Origin: Syncephalastrum monosporum B8922
Lineage: Eukaryota > Mucoromycota > Mucoromycetes > Mucorales > Syncephalastraceae
Reading direction: 5' to 3'
Length of the DNA: 64,000 nucleotides
Assembly: GCA_000697355.1 (NCBI GenBank)
Contig: JNEN01001014.1
Span: forward strand, 124,001-188,000
Below the pieces are notes generated by a model. The model was not told the origin of the DNA. It saw only the letters and a list, made by a program, of their open reading frames with translations, and did not search any database. Below are positions 13,795-23,446 of the stretch, piece after piece; position 1 is the first letter of the stretch; every line of letters starts with the position of its first letter. The position numbers and the translations under genes were made by a program.

Positions 13795-14510
13795 TACCAG
13801 CGAGACTCAGTTCAATATATGCTCTTTTTTTTTATATGTTTTCTGTTAAGCAATTCCTTTTTCTTCTTTTCTTTCGGTTTTTTTTATATAAGCACAAACC
13901 TTTTTTTTAAAATGCTGTTGAACATACCAAGGAAATAAAAGCTGTTTTTCGTTTAATTTTGCACTCTTATCATATAGGTATCCTTCAATAATGATGTTGA
14001 TAATGGTGGGCTGGAGATGCGCGCTGTATCTCACAGTCTCCCTTCTTCTTGTGAATCATCAGTGGCGATGACCAAGACGGTTCATACAGTATTTTTGAGG
14101 TTGAGGGAAACTTATATAAGAGGGGATGGTATATATCAGTGGTAGTTGTTCAGCTGTCTGCATTGCGCTAAGAGCAGTTCAAATTACTTTGCCAAGCGAC
14201 GTCACTTTGCGACGAGTTGCTGGCTATAAATTGAAGCTTCTGTCTAAGTTCGTCTGCCAGGGCAATCACTAGATCTGCCTATGAGAGCGCACCGCCTTGT
14301 TACTCCATCGGTGGGAAGGGCACTCGTCTTGGCTGCAGGCATTTTGATATTCGTTAAATTAATGGTAAAACTGCACATATTGAGGATATGATACAGGTGG
14401 TAATTGACGCATTTATTACCTGATCAAGGAGGAAGACAAAGTGAGGCAGCGATTGATCGCAGAAAACGCATTACGCAGCGACCACAGTCAACATACCCTT
14501 GGCTAACTCC
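13795..14510. other. intergenic with short coding-like minus-strand piece
   Basis: AT-rich 3' region of the FAR1 gene. On the minus strand, 14278 down to about 14168 reads ADLVIALADELRQKLQFIAS and onward to a stop; an ATG-led piece (MPAAKTSALPTDG, 14342..14304) sits just upstream in a different frame. A 25-nt GT...AG gap would join them, too short for a normal intron, so I do not call a gene. Confidence 0.3.
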
Positions 14511-14829
14511 TTACACCAATTCGTCTTTTGCTTCTATTTCATCGCTTACTGCTTTAATATCCATCACATAGTCAGGATACCCTAGTCCAAAATATGTCAC
14601 CATCATCTCAGCTTCACACTTTACTTTCGGATAAAGTCGCTCAGAGCGCATGTCAGCATTCATCATAAGTGACCTCGTTGTCTTTCTGGTGCCATTGTAC
14701 GTAGGGCCAATAAAAACGACGTATCGGGCGATTGTCTTTTTTCAATTGCAGCCAGAGGATGGGCCCCATGCTTGGGATGCGTAAATCAGGTCTAAGCCAC
14801 TTGAGGTTCAACAAGTAGGAGAGTGGCAT
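14511..14829 (-). CDS. small uncharacterised protein, possibly frameshifted
   Basis: I do not recognise this gene. From an ATG at 14829 the frame reads MPLSYLLNLKWLRPDL, then GPILWLQLKKDNRPIRRFYW and PYVQWHQKDNE, and soon hits a stop. Right after, a neighbouring frame reads RLYPKVKCEAEMMVTYFGLG and IKAVSDEIEAKDELV to a stop at 14511. Either a 34-nt intron (GTCACT donor, TGCTGAC branch, GAG acceptor) or a frameshift joins the two halves, giving about 95 residues. The Arg/Trp-rich basic style and the divergent position next to a mitochondrial ribosomal gene hint at a mitochondrial protein, but that is only a guess. Confidence 0.4.
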
Positions 14830-14857
14830 TTGTAGAAGGAGGGGGAGTCGTTCCTTG

Positions 14858-15672
14858 ATGTTTTCACGAAGCGTAGGCAGCCTCACTTACACATACACTG
14901 CACAGACCGCACGACGGACACTACCGCAGTGTCGCACGTTTGCATCCAAAAAGAAGAATCTCATTCGCGAAAACCCGGATGCGTTGCCCATTCCAGAAGC
15001 GGTGCGTGTTTTAAAGGCCATGGAAGTCGGCCGTCCTCAACACCAAATTGAGGCCCACATTCAGTGTAAAATTGAAAAGTCAACACCGTTGATTCGTGGT
15101 TCGCTCGTGTTGCCAAAGAGCATCAAGCAGGAAGCGACGATTGCCGTTTTTGCGAGTGGCAAGCAAGCAGACGAAGCACGGGCAGCGGGCGCTCAGTTCG
15201 TGGGCGGCGAAGAGCTGGTGGAGCAAGTCCAAAAGGGCGAAATCACGTTTGACAAATGCATCTCGACCCCGGCCATGTTCCCTGCCGTGACGAAGATCGC
15301 GCGCGTGCTGGGTCCCAAGGGCCTGATGCCTACCGTCAAGAAGGGTACGGTCACGGACGACGTCGCAAACGTGGTCAAGATGGCCAAGGGCTCCTTCGAC
15401 TTCAAGGCAGACCGGAAAGGCGTCCTTCACGTCGGTATTGGACGCGTTGATTTCGAAGCACAAGATATCGAAGCCAACCTCCGTGCCATTGCGGACGAGC
15501 TCAAGGTCTTTGGCAAGGCAAATAATCTGAAAGGTATATTTGATGAGATAGAACATCACCTAGCGATCCACGTGAGCTAACACCCGTCTGCTTATTAGCT
15601 ATCATTCGCAGTGTGGCGCTGTCATCAACTCGAGGACCGGGCATTGCCATCGCAGGAGGATCTGCATTGTAA
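14858..15672 (+). CDS. mrpl1: mitochondrial ribosomal protein L1 (uL1m)
   Basis: Two exons, 14858..15533 and 15599..15672, 249 residues. The first ~30 residues (MFSRSVGSL, TARRTLPQCRTFASKKK) look like a mitochondrial targeting sequence. The body is uL1: PIPEAVRVLKAME, IRGSLVLPKSI, VGGEELVEQVQKGEITFDKC, the RNA-binding signature ARVLGPKGLMPTVKKGTVTD, and VLHVGIGRVDFE. uL1 builds the L1 stalk of the large mitoribosomal subunit and helps E-site tRNA release. The start is the ATG at 14858. The gene ends 60 bp from the stop of the convergent ZMAT5 gene. Confidence 0.92.
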
Positions 15673-15732
15673 ACTTAAAATAATAGATACTGCAACATCG
15701 TATATACACAAACAAAAAGCTCGTTTCCACAC

Positions 15733-16276
15733 TTATTCACCCCACGTCGCTGTATCATGCAAGTCATAAGGATGCTTAGGAGGTATCAGAGAAGGTGGCA
15801 GGTCGCGCAGCCGCCACCCTCGGGGTAAACGGACCCTTGCCAGCTTGACTTCTTTGGCCGGCGGTGGGGGCGCAGCAACAGCATCCAACAGTTCTTTTAG
15901 CTCCTGTGGGTATATGGGTCGTCCTGTGGGATCAAAGCTGACATGGCTATAACGGCACTGGAGCGAGTAAGGGCACTGGCCTTGTGTAAAGTACCGTCGA
16001 CAGGGCGGTTTGGCGCAGTGTTCTTGGATCAGCTGAGCAGTGTCTGTATCCATGAGGATGCTCTATGTGAGTTCTTTTGTCCTTGTCCAACCTTGTTATA
16101 CAGACCTTTGAACGAGTCGTAATGAAGTTTGCGATTGAGCTGGTGATTGCTTCCCTCATTGTGTCTTTGGCGGTTGGTCTTATTGTCAGGAAATGAGCAC
16201 TGGCAAAAGTCACAGTAGTCTAACATGGTGCATGAGCCACTTGTAGAGCCACCTTTTGGCACTTACAGCGTTTCAT
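15733..16276 (-). CDS. ZMAT5: ZMAT5 / U11-U12 20K minor-spliceosome protein
   Basis: Model complement(15733..16060, 16102..16219, 16267..16276), 151 residues; human ZMAT5 is 170. The first exon is 10 nt. Joined, the start reads MKRYYCDFCQCSFPDNKTNR and QRHNEGSNHQ, a U1-type C2H2 matrin finger. Exon 3 carries a CCCH finger (CRRYFTQGQCPYSLQCRYSH) and ends in a Pro-rich stretch (LPRGWRLRDLPPSLIPP) like the human PVGWPPVQELPPSL. The order C2H2, CCCH, Pro-tail is specific to ZMAT5, a component of the U11/U12 di-snRNP that recognises U12-type introns. The second intron boundary (41 nt, GTATAA...GAG) is the best in-frame solution but less certain. The gene is divergent from RPS23, 172 bp away. Confidence 0.82.
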
Positions 16277-16448
16277 ACGAGTAAAGGTCCAATGAAGAGG
16301 AATACTGTATGCAGGCGGTGAGAGGCAGATGTCAAGTATCGCCAAATTAGGCAAACCGCGTCACATAAGGAACCTTTGGGGGAAGGGAGGGCCCTTTTGG
16401 GCATCTGGGCTGCCGAAATAGATCCCCCTCTTTGAATCAAAATCCATC

Positions 16449-17241
16449 ATGGGTACGTACCAACGAACGACACACGACAGGCTGCATCCATCCATCCATC
16501 CATCCACCCCTCCATCCATCCATCCATCTGCCTGTCTGTCTATCTACCTACCCATCCGTTCATCTGTCTGCTCGCATGGCGGCGAGACTTTGCCGTGCGA
16601 GCAGACAGACCTTCTGCTACGAGACATACACGCCATGACGAATTGAAGATGGACATTATATCACAACTCGAGGAGGATGCAGCCCGCCATTGTGTTCGAA
16701 CAGTACTGAACCAACCGATTCGCTGACACCCATTCGCAACTTGTAGGTAAAGGACAGCCTAGAGGTTTGAACGCAGCCCGTAAGCTCCGTGTGCACCGCC
16801 GTGAGCAGCGCTGGGCCGACAAGCAGTACAAGAAGCGTGCCCTCGGTACCGTCTACCGCTCGCCTTTCGGTGGTGCTTCCCACGCCAAGGGCATCGTCCT
16901 TGAAAAGATGTACGAACAGCACTAGCATTATAACTCTACTATCTGCAGAAGTATACTCATATATCAATCATAGTGGTGTTGAGGCCAAGCAGCCTAACTC
17001 TGCCATTCGTAAGTGTGTCCGTGTCCAGCTGATCAAGAACGGCAAGAAGGTCACCGCTTTCGTCCCCAACGATGGTTGCTTGAACTTTGTCGACGAGAAC
17101 GACGAAGTCCTGATCGCTGGTTTCGGTCGTAAGGGCCGTGCCATTGGTGATATTCCTGGTGTCCGTTTCAAGGTCGTCAAGGTCGCCGGTGTCTCCCTTC
17201 TCGCCCTCTACAAGGAGAAGAAGGAGAAGCCCAGATCATAA
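16449..17241 (+). CDS. RPS23: 40S ribosomal protein S23 (uS12)
   Basis: Three exons, 16449..16452, 16747..16909, 16974..17241, 144 residues, near-identical to uS12 from other eukaryotes ([71 protein letters not shown]). It sits at the decoding centre of the small subunit and the PNSA loop carries the conserved proline. Exon 1 codes only ATG plus one base. Intron 1 is 294 nt, unusually long here, and contains a CATC microsatellite. An early large intron is a common regulatory site in fungal ribosomal-protein genes. Confidence 0.96.
16485..16528. repeat. CATC microsatellite in RPS23 intron 1
   Basis: Tandem CATC units interrupted by CACCCCTC. A similar CATC repeat flanks the first coding exon of RPS26 near 48391-48450. 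Confidence 0.8.
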
Positions 17242-18904
17242 GCGTCTTTTTTTTTCCTTATCCTTTTTACATAAAAGAAACCAAATGGAGCGGCTGCTTT
17301 TCACCTGCACTCTTTTTTACGCCGACCTATGTATACGTCGATATATGATCCTACTCAGCTGATATGTGTACAATAATTCAACACCCTATCTATCAAACTT
17401 CTGCTTACACCATTGGTTTTAGCTGAAACGCTTACTGCTCACCGAGACGACTTGGTCATTTTGGCCTTGCGTTAAGCAACCTCTACAAACCTCGTGCTGT
17501 GTTTACGTGGTGCCGGGACTACGGTAATTCAATTGTCCCTGCGCAATGCAAGTGCTTGGATGTGTATAGTAGTGCGCTAGATATCATAGACTAGATATCA
17601 AACGTTGACAGATAGTGTACAAAATGGCAATCAAATATCCGGTGGGTAAAAGTAAGAATGTACCATGATTATGCATCATAGTATGCATTTACTATGGCTA
17701 TGAAAGTTTCTCTGGATGCCTTTGCAAACTACATGCGTCGAACATTTCGAGAGTTGTATCCGTTTCGCTATCGCATACACATTTTCTTCAAAACTCCAAA
17801 ATGCTTCGTTTCGTTCATTCGCATCTATGTGCCAGGATTGTCTCTAGGTCGCCCAAAAGTATGATTAGTCCGCTAAAAACTTTACGTGCCTCAGCTGCAT
17901 CTCTATCAACATCGAATCTGCCAAGTTTGTAACCCCCCCCCCCAGAAATCACACAAATTACTGTGCATTGGGTGCTGGACAGATAGTCCATGCGCCGTGC
18001 TTTGCAAAACAGTTTACTTCGCAACTCAAGTGGAGCGTCATTCCATGTTACCCAAAGAACACCAAAGCCAGGAAATCGATGGTACTTGTATCAAAACTGC
18101 GACTTAGAAGACCTTCTATACATGACTTCACTCACGACGCAGGAGCAGGTGCTCTTACCGAATGGCGCATATTCGCTACTTCGCCTCATGGGAATTACGT
18201 CCGTGCTGAATGATACTAATAGCTGAGATAATATATTTCGTCCATTCACGCACGCATGGCTGATATCTTATCGGCAAATAACTTAGAAAATATAATGAGT
18301 AATTCGCTGGATCGTCATGATATTCCCTTCTTTCGCCCGTACACAAATTACTGCAGGACAGAGCCTTCACCGAGCTGCAGCTTGACACAAACTCTGCGTA
18401 TGAGAGAGATTCTTGTATGGTTGGGCAGTGCTATCTCTGCTTATATTTTCCCAGCTCATGTTTCGCCGTTTAGACCAAGCCCTCGGTGAGAGCGCGATTT
18501 AAACTCATGAAAGCTGCCAATATCTCTGGACTATCCGGCTTGCTTGAAACCAATGCAGCCTATTTCAATTTTATTCTCAAAAGGGAGCATCATTAAAGAC
18601 TATGGTGGCACAGAAGTGGTCGCTTTCAGCAAACGAAACTCAAGGTGTCTTCTGCAGAATAACCCTGCTCTCCTATCGTGATATGCTTCACGTATTCTCT
18701 ATCAAGAAGTTACCCGGGATTTTCCCTCTTTGTGATTGTTTTCGTGTCATATCTTTGTGTGATTGAGAAAAATACCTCCTCCCGCATACGCAGAAACATT
18801 GAAGAGGCGACACAAAGGGAGCTTTATCACATGATACGTTACGGCAGCGCTTATTGAATTTTCTGGTTTGGTCGCGCTAGCACTTTCCCACTTTACTCGT
18901 TAAC
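17242..18904. other. intergenic; one short ORF only
   Basis: AT-rich DNA after RPS23. The only stretch with coding-like composition is an ATG-led 78-codon frame at 17990..18226 (plus), reading GNRWYLYQNCDLEDLLYMTS and EQVLLPNGAYSLLRLMG; it has no recognised domain and may be a relic. A run of nine C lies at about 17935-17943. Confidence 0.35.
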
Positions 18905-19310
18905 ATGACGCATGGCTCTCCATTACGATCACAAGTCATTGCATTATATAAGCAGGTACCTTGTTAGCATCTTGGAATAAATGGCAGTCTTCGGGAAGGG
19001 ACGCTCATAATGTCGTCATTCTAGTTGGCATATTTAGGACGTGAATATCCGCTGGGGTATAACAACTTTTTCCGACCAAGACTGAAGGCCGCTTTTATGA
19101 AGAAGCGGGATTTGAGGGACGAGGAGGAGATCAAGAAATCGATTGCCTTAGGGGAATATGTATGCAAAGGTAAGTGAAGGGAATATGGGGCGCATGAGAT
19201 GAAATGACTAAACAGCAAGGGCCCCTAAAACATATGGTGGGTTATTAGAACTTGAAATGATGTACTACCTGAGAAAATACCGAGCGATGCGCAAGCGCTA
19301 TGAAGAATAA
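18905..19310 (+). CDS. ETFRF1: LYR-motif protein ETFRF1/LYRM5-like
   Basis: Three exons, 18905..18955, 19025..19169, 19249..19310, 85 residues. The protein reads [18 protein letters not shown], then [14 protein letters not shown], an internal charged helix, [20 protein letters not shown] and RKRYEE. The order and spacing match human ETFRF1 (LYRM5): YLGRDYP, GEFVMKELEALYFLRKYRAM. The LYR motif is LYK here, as in the human protein. ETFRF1 acts in the mitochondrial matrix, binding electron-transfer flavoprotein and displacing its FAD, so a role in fatty-acid and amino-acid oxidation control is inferred. Each exon is small, so a single-exon scan misses the gene. Confidence 0.88.
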
Positions 19311-19490
19311 CAAGATAATCCCGTTTCATGTGCAAGAACGCCATAAAAACAACGTTTTTGTTCTCTTGACGGGTGCAAGTGCGTTTCCATGTTACACAAG
19401 CAATTTGGGTCGCCCACAGACTGATGGAGCTTAATCAAACTATTACCACTATTGTTGTCTTGTTGCGTGTTGTTTCAATGCCGGCTGCTC

Positions 19491-22400
19491 ATGATTCCTA
19501 ACTCGCGCGTCCCTACTACTACCACTACCACTACTACCACCATTACAACTAATACTAATACTACTCTCGCTGCTACTCCCGATATTTCTCGTCTTTCTTC
19601 CTCTTATACAGCGGATTACCGCGCCCCTTTTCCCCACACTTCATTGCCCAGCCAGGTTCAGTCCAAGTCCAGGTCCAGATCCGGCAGTCAACACCATCCA
19701 CCCCAGTGGACCTCGCCCATTCCTCAGTCATCTCCCAGCGCCATGTCTAAGATACCCTTACAGCAGCCTGGTTTGCCTCACGTTCCGCAAGATCAAAAGA
19801 TACGCCGCAAGCCATTAACACCTTCCAGTCATAACCAGAACCATAACCAAAGCCATAACTATAACTATAATCACAACCATAACCATAACCATAATCATAA
19901 TCATAATTATGATATCGGCTCTAATGAGCGGTATGCATCACGCCATATTCTCGAGATGCCCACTTATATTGACACTCCACCCGCTGCTTCTCCGATGGAT
20001 GCGGCTACCATTAATGACGCACAACATGCAAAGGTAACAGAGTCATATCTCCATTTTCCGCGCAACGACCATTCTCACATTGTATATCTACCATGTATAG
20101 CCTCAGAAGGGTGCTCTCTTTGGTCGCTTTCTACGGAAACTGAGCAAGGTAAACTGTGGTCGCTTCCACATACACATATCTCATGGGTTCTGTTTGCTAG
20201 GCCGCTGAGGATGATATACTTGACGATGCACCACGCGTGAGACCCATCTCCATGGAAGCACACGTTGCGAGTCGCACCGTAAAGAACCCTCACAACATTC
20301 CTCTTGCGCCACCGCCTCCTCCTGCTTCGCAGAATAAGCGTCGCCCGGTCTCGGCCACACCTCCAGACAATCCAAAGATACCGTTCGATACCTTTGACGA
20401 TGATGATGACGCTTATTATAAACGTACAAGTGGCCTCTACCGTGACAAGGCCCTGCCAGACATCAGCGAGGCTCGATCACGACACGTTTCTCCTCCACCG
20501 CCAGCCATCCACGCCAACTCTCCCAGACCCATCTCCAGCTCTAAGTCAAACACTGTCTGTACTACATTTAATAACAACTATCAATGCAGCAGCAATCCTA
20601 CCTCACCCTCCATCCCGCCCACGCCTCTCCCACAAACTACGATGGCTCCCGTCGAGCAGAAGGACGTGACCCAAATCGTGGCCAGTAATCTACAGCGGCG
20701 TGCTCAAACCGTACGCGTCGTCCACCACCATCCTCCGGTGTCCAGCCGACCTCCTGATCTCGCCTTGCAAGCCCGATCTATTGAGCAAGACGACAGTGGT
20801 ATCGGTAGCCCTATTGACCCCATGATGTCCATACAAGAAGAGACCTCCGACGAGGACGATGATGACGAGGACGATCTTTTTGTCGACGCGACAGAGTCCC
20901 AAGACGAAGTCGAGCGAGATCGCCACGAGTCCAGACTATCCAAGCGTCTTAGCGGTGGTCATTTCGGTAGTGCAGGGGGTTTGATCCTCGCTACAACTTC
21001 CAAGCGGCACAGCAAACCGCCACCTGAGGACATAGCGAAGGCAATGCTGAACTGGAAGCGCCAGAGCGGGAGCAGCAAACGGATCAGTGGCGTCTCTGCT
21101 GTGCTCCGCTGGAACGAGGATAACAGCAAAGAGGACGACGAGGACAAGGAAGAAGAGCTCTCGCAGCCGGATAAAGCTGCTCTCCGCGAACAAGCGGCCG
21201 AGACGCTTATGGGTGGGCGCCTGAATAACACCACCAAGTCTGCCGAGCCTGATCCCACTTTTGTCAAGACATTGGACGAAGCTTGGCGGCCCACGAGTCC
21301 GGATTTAACCCACGTACGAGACCCGCGCATCATTGATCCGTCTATCCAAGAACAGGCCCAAGAAGCGGCAGATAAACTTTGGAAAGAAGATAGCGCGTTT
21401 GTGGAGCGCGAACGGATTGCAGAATGGCTTGGCCAAGGGTAGGACCAAGAACGCGACGCACGAGAGACCATTCACTGAAGCCATCTTTAGGAAGCCCCTC
21501 CATCGGGAAGCTCTGGTTCTCTACATGAAGAACTTTGACTTTACCAACATGCGCCTCGATAGTGCATTCCGGAAGCTGTGCAGCAAGTTGTACTTCAAAG
21601 CCGAAGCCCAGCAGATTGACCGTATCCTGGAAGTATTTGCCCATCGCTTCTGGACATGCAATCGTCATACCATACTGAAAAGCCCTGGTACGTATACTCT
21701 TCTACTTGCATACTCTGCTCACAAGGTCTACAGACGTCGTATATGCTGTCGTGTATTCCGTATTGCTTTTGAACACTGATCTGCACGTCGCGCAAGGCAA
21801 TTACAACCGTATGACACGACAAGAGTTTATTCGAAATACCATGGCTGCCGTGCATGATCAGACAGGACCCACCGTGAATCGAGGCTGGGAGGCCGATGTT
21901 GAGACGTATCTGAAGGAACTCTACACGTCTGTTAAGCAGTATCAAATCCTGCAGCCTATGTCCACACAGCAGCTGGCAAGCCAGCAGGCTCAGGATAGCA
22001 TCCCCGATCGCACAAGCACCCTTCTAAATGCACGACGTGTGGTTGGCTTGAAGCGCAGTGTAGGATCCATCATCCGCCGGTCAGGACGCGAGAGTACATT
22101 CTTAGTAGATGAAGTTTTGGTGAGTTCGTTTGACACACCAGAAGAGGTCTCTTTTAACGCGACTTGCTTTAGCCTCGCACCAGTATCAGCTCCAGTACAC
22201 ATCCAACCTCGCCCCGCTCACCCCGACGCGATTCATTTTCATCGATTGGATCGTCGACCTCGTTCGGACGCGTCCGTGCGTCGTCGTTCTCACCGGGCCA
22301 ACCCATGATGAACTTCATAGACGCACACCACCCATCGCTGTTCACCAGTCGCCCACCCTATGTCAAGGAAGGTATCGTGATGCGGAAACACCTACTAGAG

Positions 22401-23279
22401 ACGGCGAACCAGAAGGCCAAACACCGTGACTGGAAGGAATGCTTGCTTGTCGTAGACGAAGGGGAGCTAAAGATGTACGCCTTAACTGGGTCTGACAGCG
22501 AGCGGCGCAGCATGCTCCGGACCAGCAGCCAAAACAGTTTTGCCAACTTGGCCGAGTCCTTGAGTAGCAAGTCGGAGTCCCTGCAAGGCAACGGCAAGTG
22601 GGCAGCCTATTCGCATTTAATAGGTACCATCAAACTGAATCATACCCTGTCCAACATCCTGCCTCCCCCGGGCTACAACCGACAGCGGCCGCACGTCTTT
22701 GCACTCCAGCAGCCGGATGGGGGTGTCTTCTTGTTTCAAGCAGCGTCCCACGACCAGACCTGGGAGTGGATGACCACTTGCAATTACTGGGCGGCTCGTG
22801 AGAGCAAGGAGCCACTTCCAGGTGGCGTGAGCAACATGGAATACGGTTGGGGTGCTTTAAACCACAGAGGTGACCCAGATACAATCACCATTTTTGACTG
22901 GCGACCGCCTGCTCCACCGCTTGTGCCAAGTACCCTCAGTGAGAAAGATCAGTTTCTGGCACTACAAAAGCATCTACAAGCGCTAGATAAGGAGATCGAT
23001 GCGCACCGGGAACTGAAGCCAGAACTGATGGCTAAATTCCCAAACAAGTCGCAGAACTACGCCAAGGTGATGGCGAACTGGGAGTCTAAATCAAAATACC
23101 TCCTGCACGACATTATTAAATACCAAAACTACTGTGGCGCCCTCGAGAAGAGCTTGGAGGAACAGCGTCAGCACCAGCGAGAGGCTGCAGAGACGACACC
23201 GGAGATCCGCCTGGACTACAGCGAGACAAACGTGGATCTCATCAAGGAGATTGGCGACGAGCTCCAGCTCGCTTTCTAA
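19491..23279 (+). CDS. Sec7-PH ARF guanine-nucleotide exchange factor (Syt1-like)
   Basis: Six exons, 19491..20033, 20101..20148, 20201..21438, 21491..21687, 21734..22119, 22173..23279, 1172 residues. The N-terminal half is disordered: poly-Thr, an Asn-His repeat, acidic patches. Exon 2 adds PQKGALFGRFLRKLSK, a short conserved peptide. The Sec7 domain starts near AEWLGQGKPLHREALVLYMK and continues FDFTNMRLDSAFRKLC, KAEAQQIDRILEVFAHRF (Glu finger in AEAQ) and VVYSVLLLNTDLHVAQ. A PH domain follows (VKEGIVMRKHLLE, DWKECLLVVDEGELKMY), then a C-terminal coiled coil. Sec7 domains load GTP on ARF GTPases; the Sec7-PH layout is that of yeast Syt1, acting at Golgi/endosome membranes. Confidence 0.88.
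19862..19908. repeat. Asn-His coding microsatellite
   Basis: Repeated AACCAT/AATCAT units encode an (Asn-His)n run in the disordered N-terminus of the Sec7 protein. Confidence 0.8.
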
Positions 23280-23446
23280 AAAATAATCATACTCTTACCC
23301 CCCCCCTTACATAGATATCTACCTTTAGTTACATACTTTTTTTTGTGTCGTTCACGCTGTTACATATAAATGTTTTAATGCACTTTTATAAAGAAAAAAG
23401 CAATGTATTGGAAAATGTTGTAATGTTATGTACACGCGTCCAGCGT

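Noticed and set aside
13978..13986. GTATCCTTC on the plus strand, U12-donor-like
   Set aside because: It lies after the FAR1 stop with no exon before or after, and no matching branch point.
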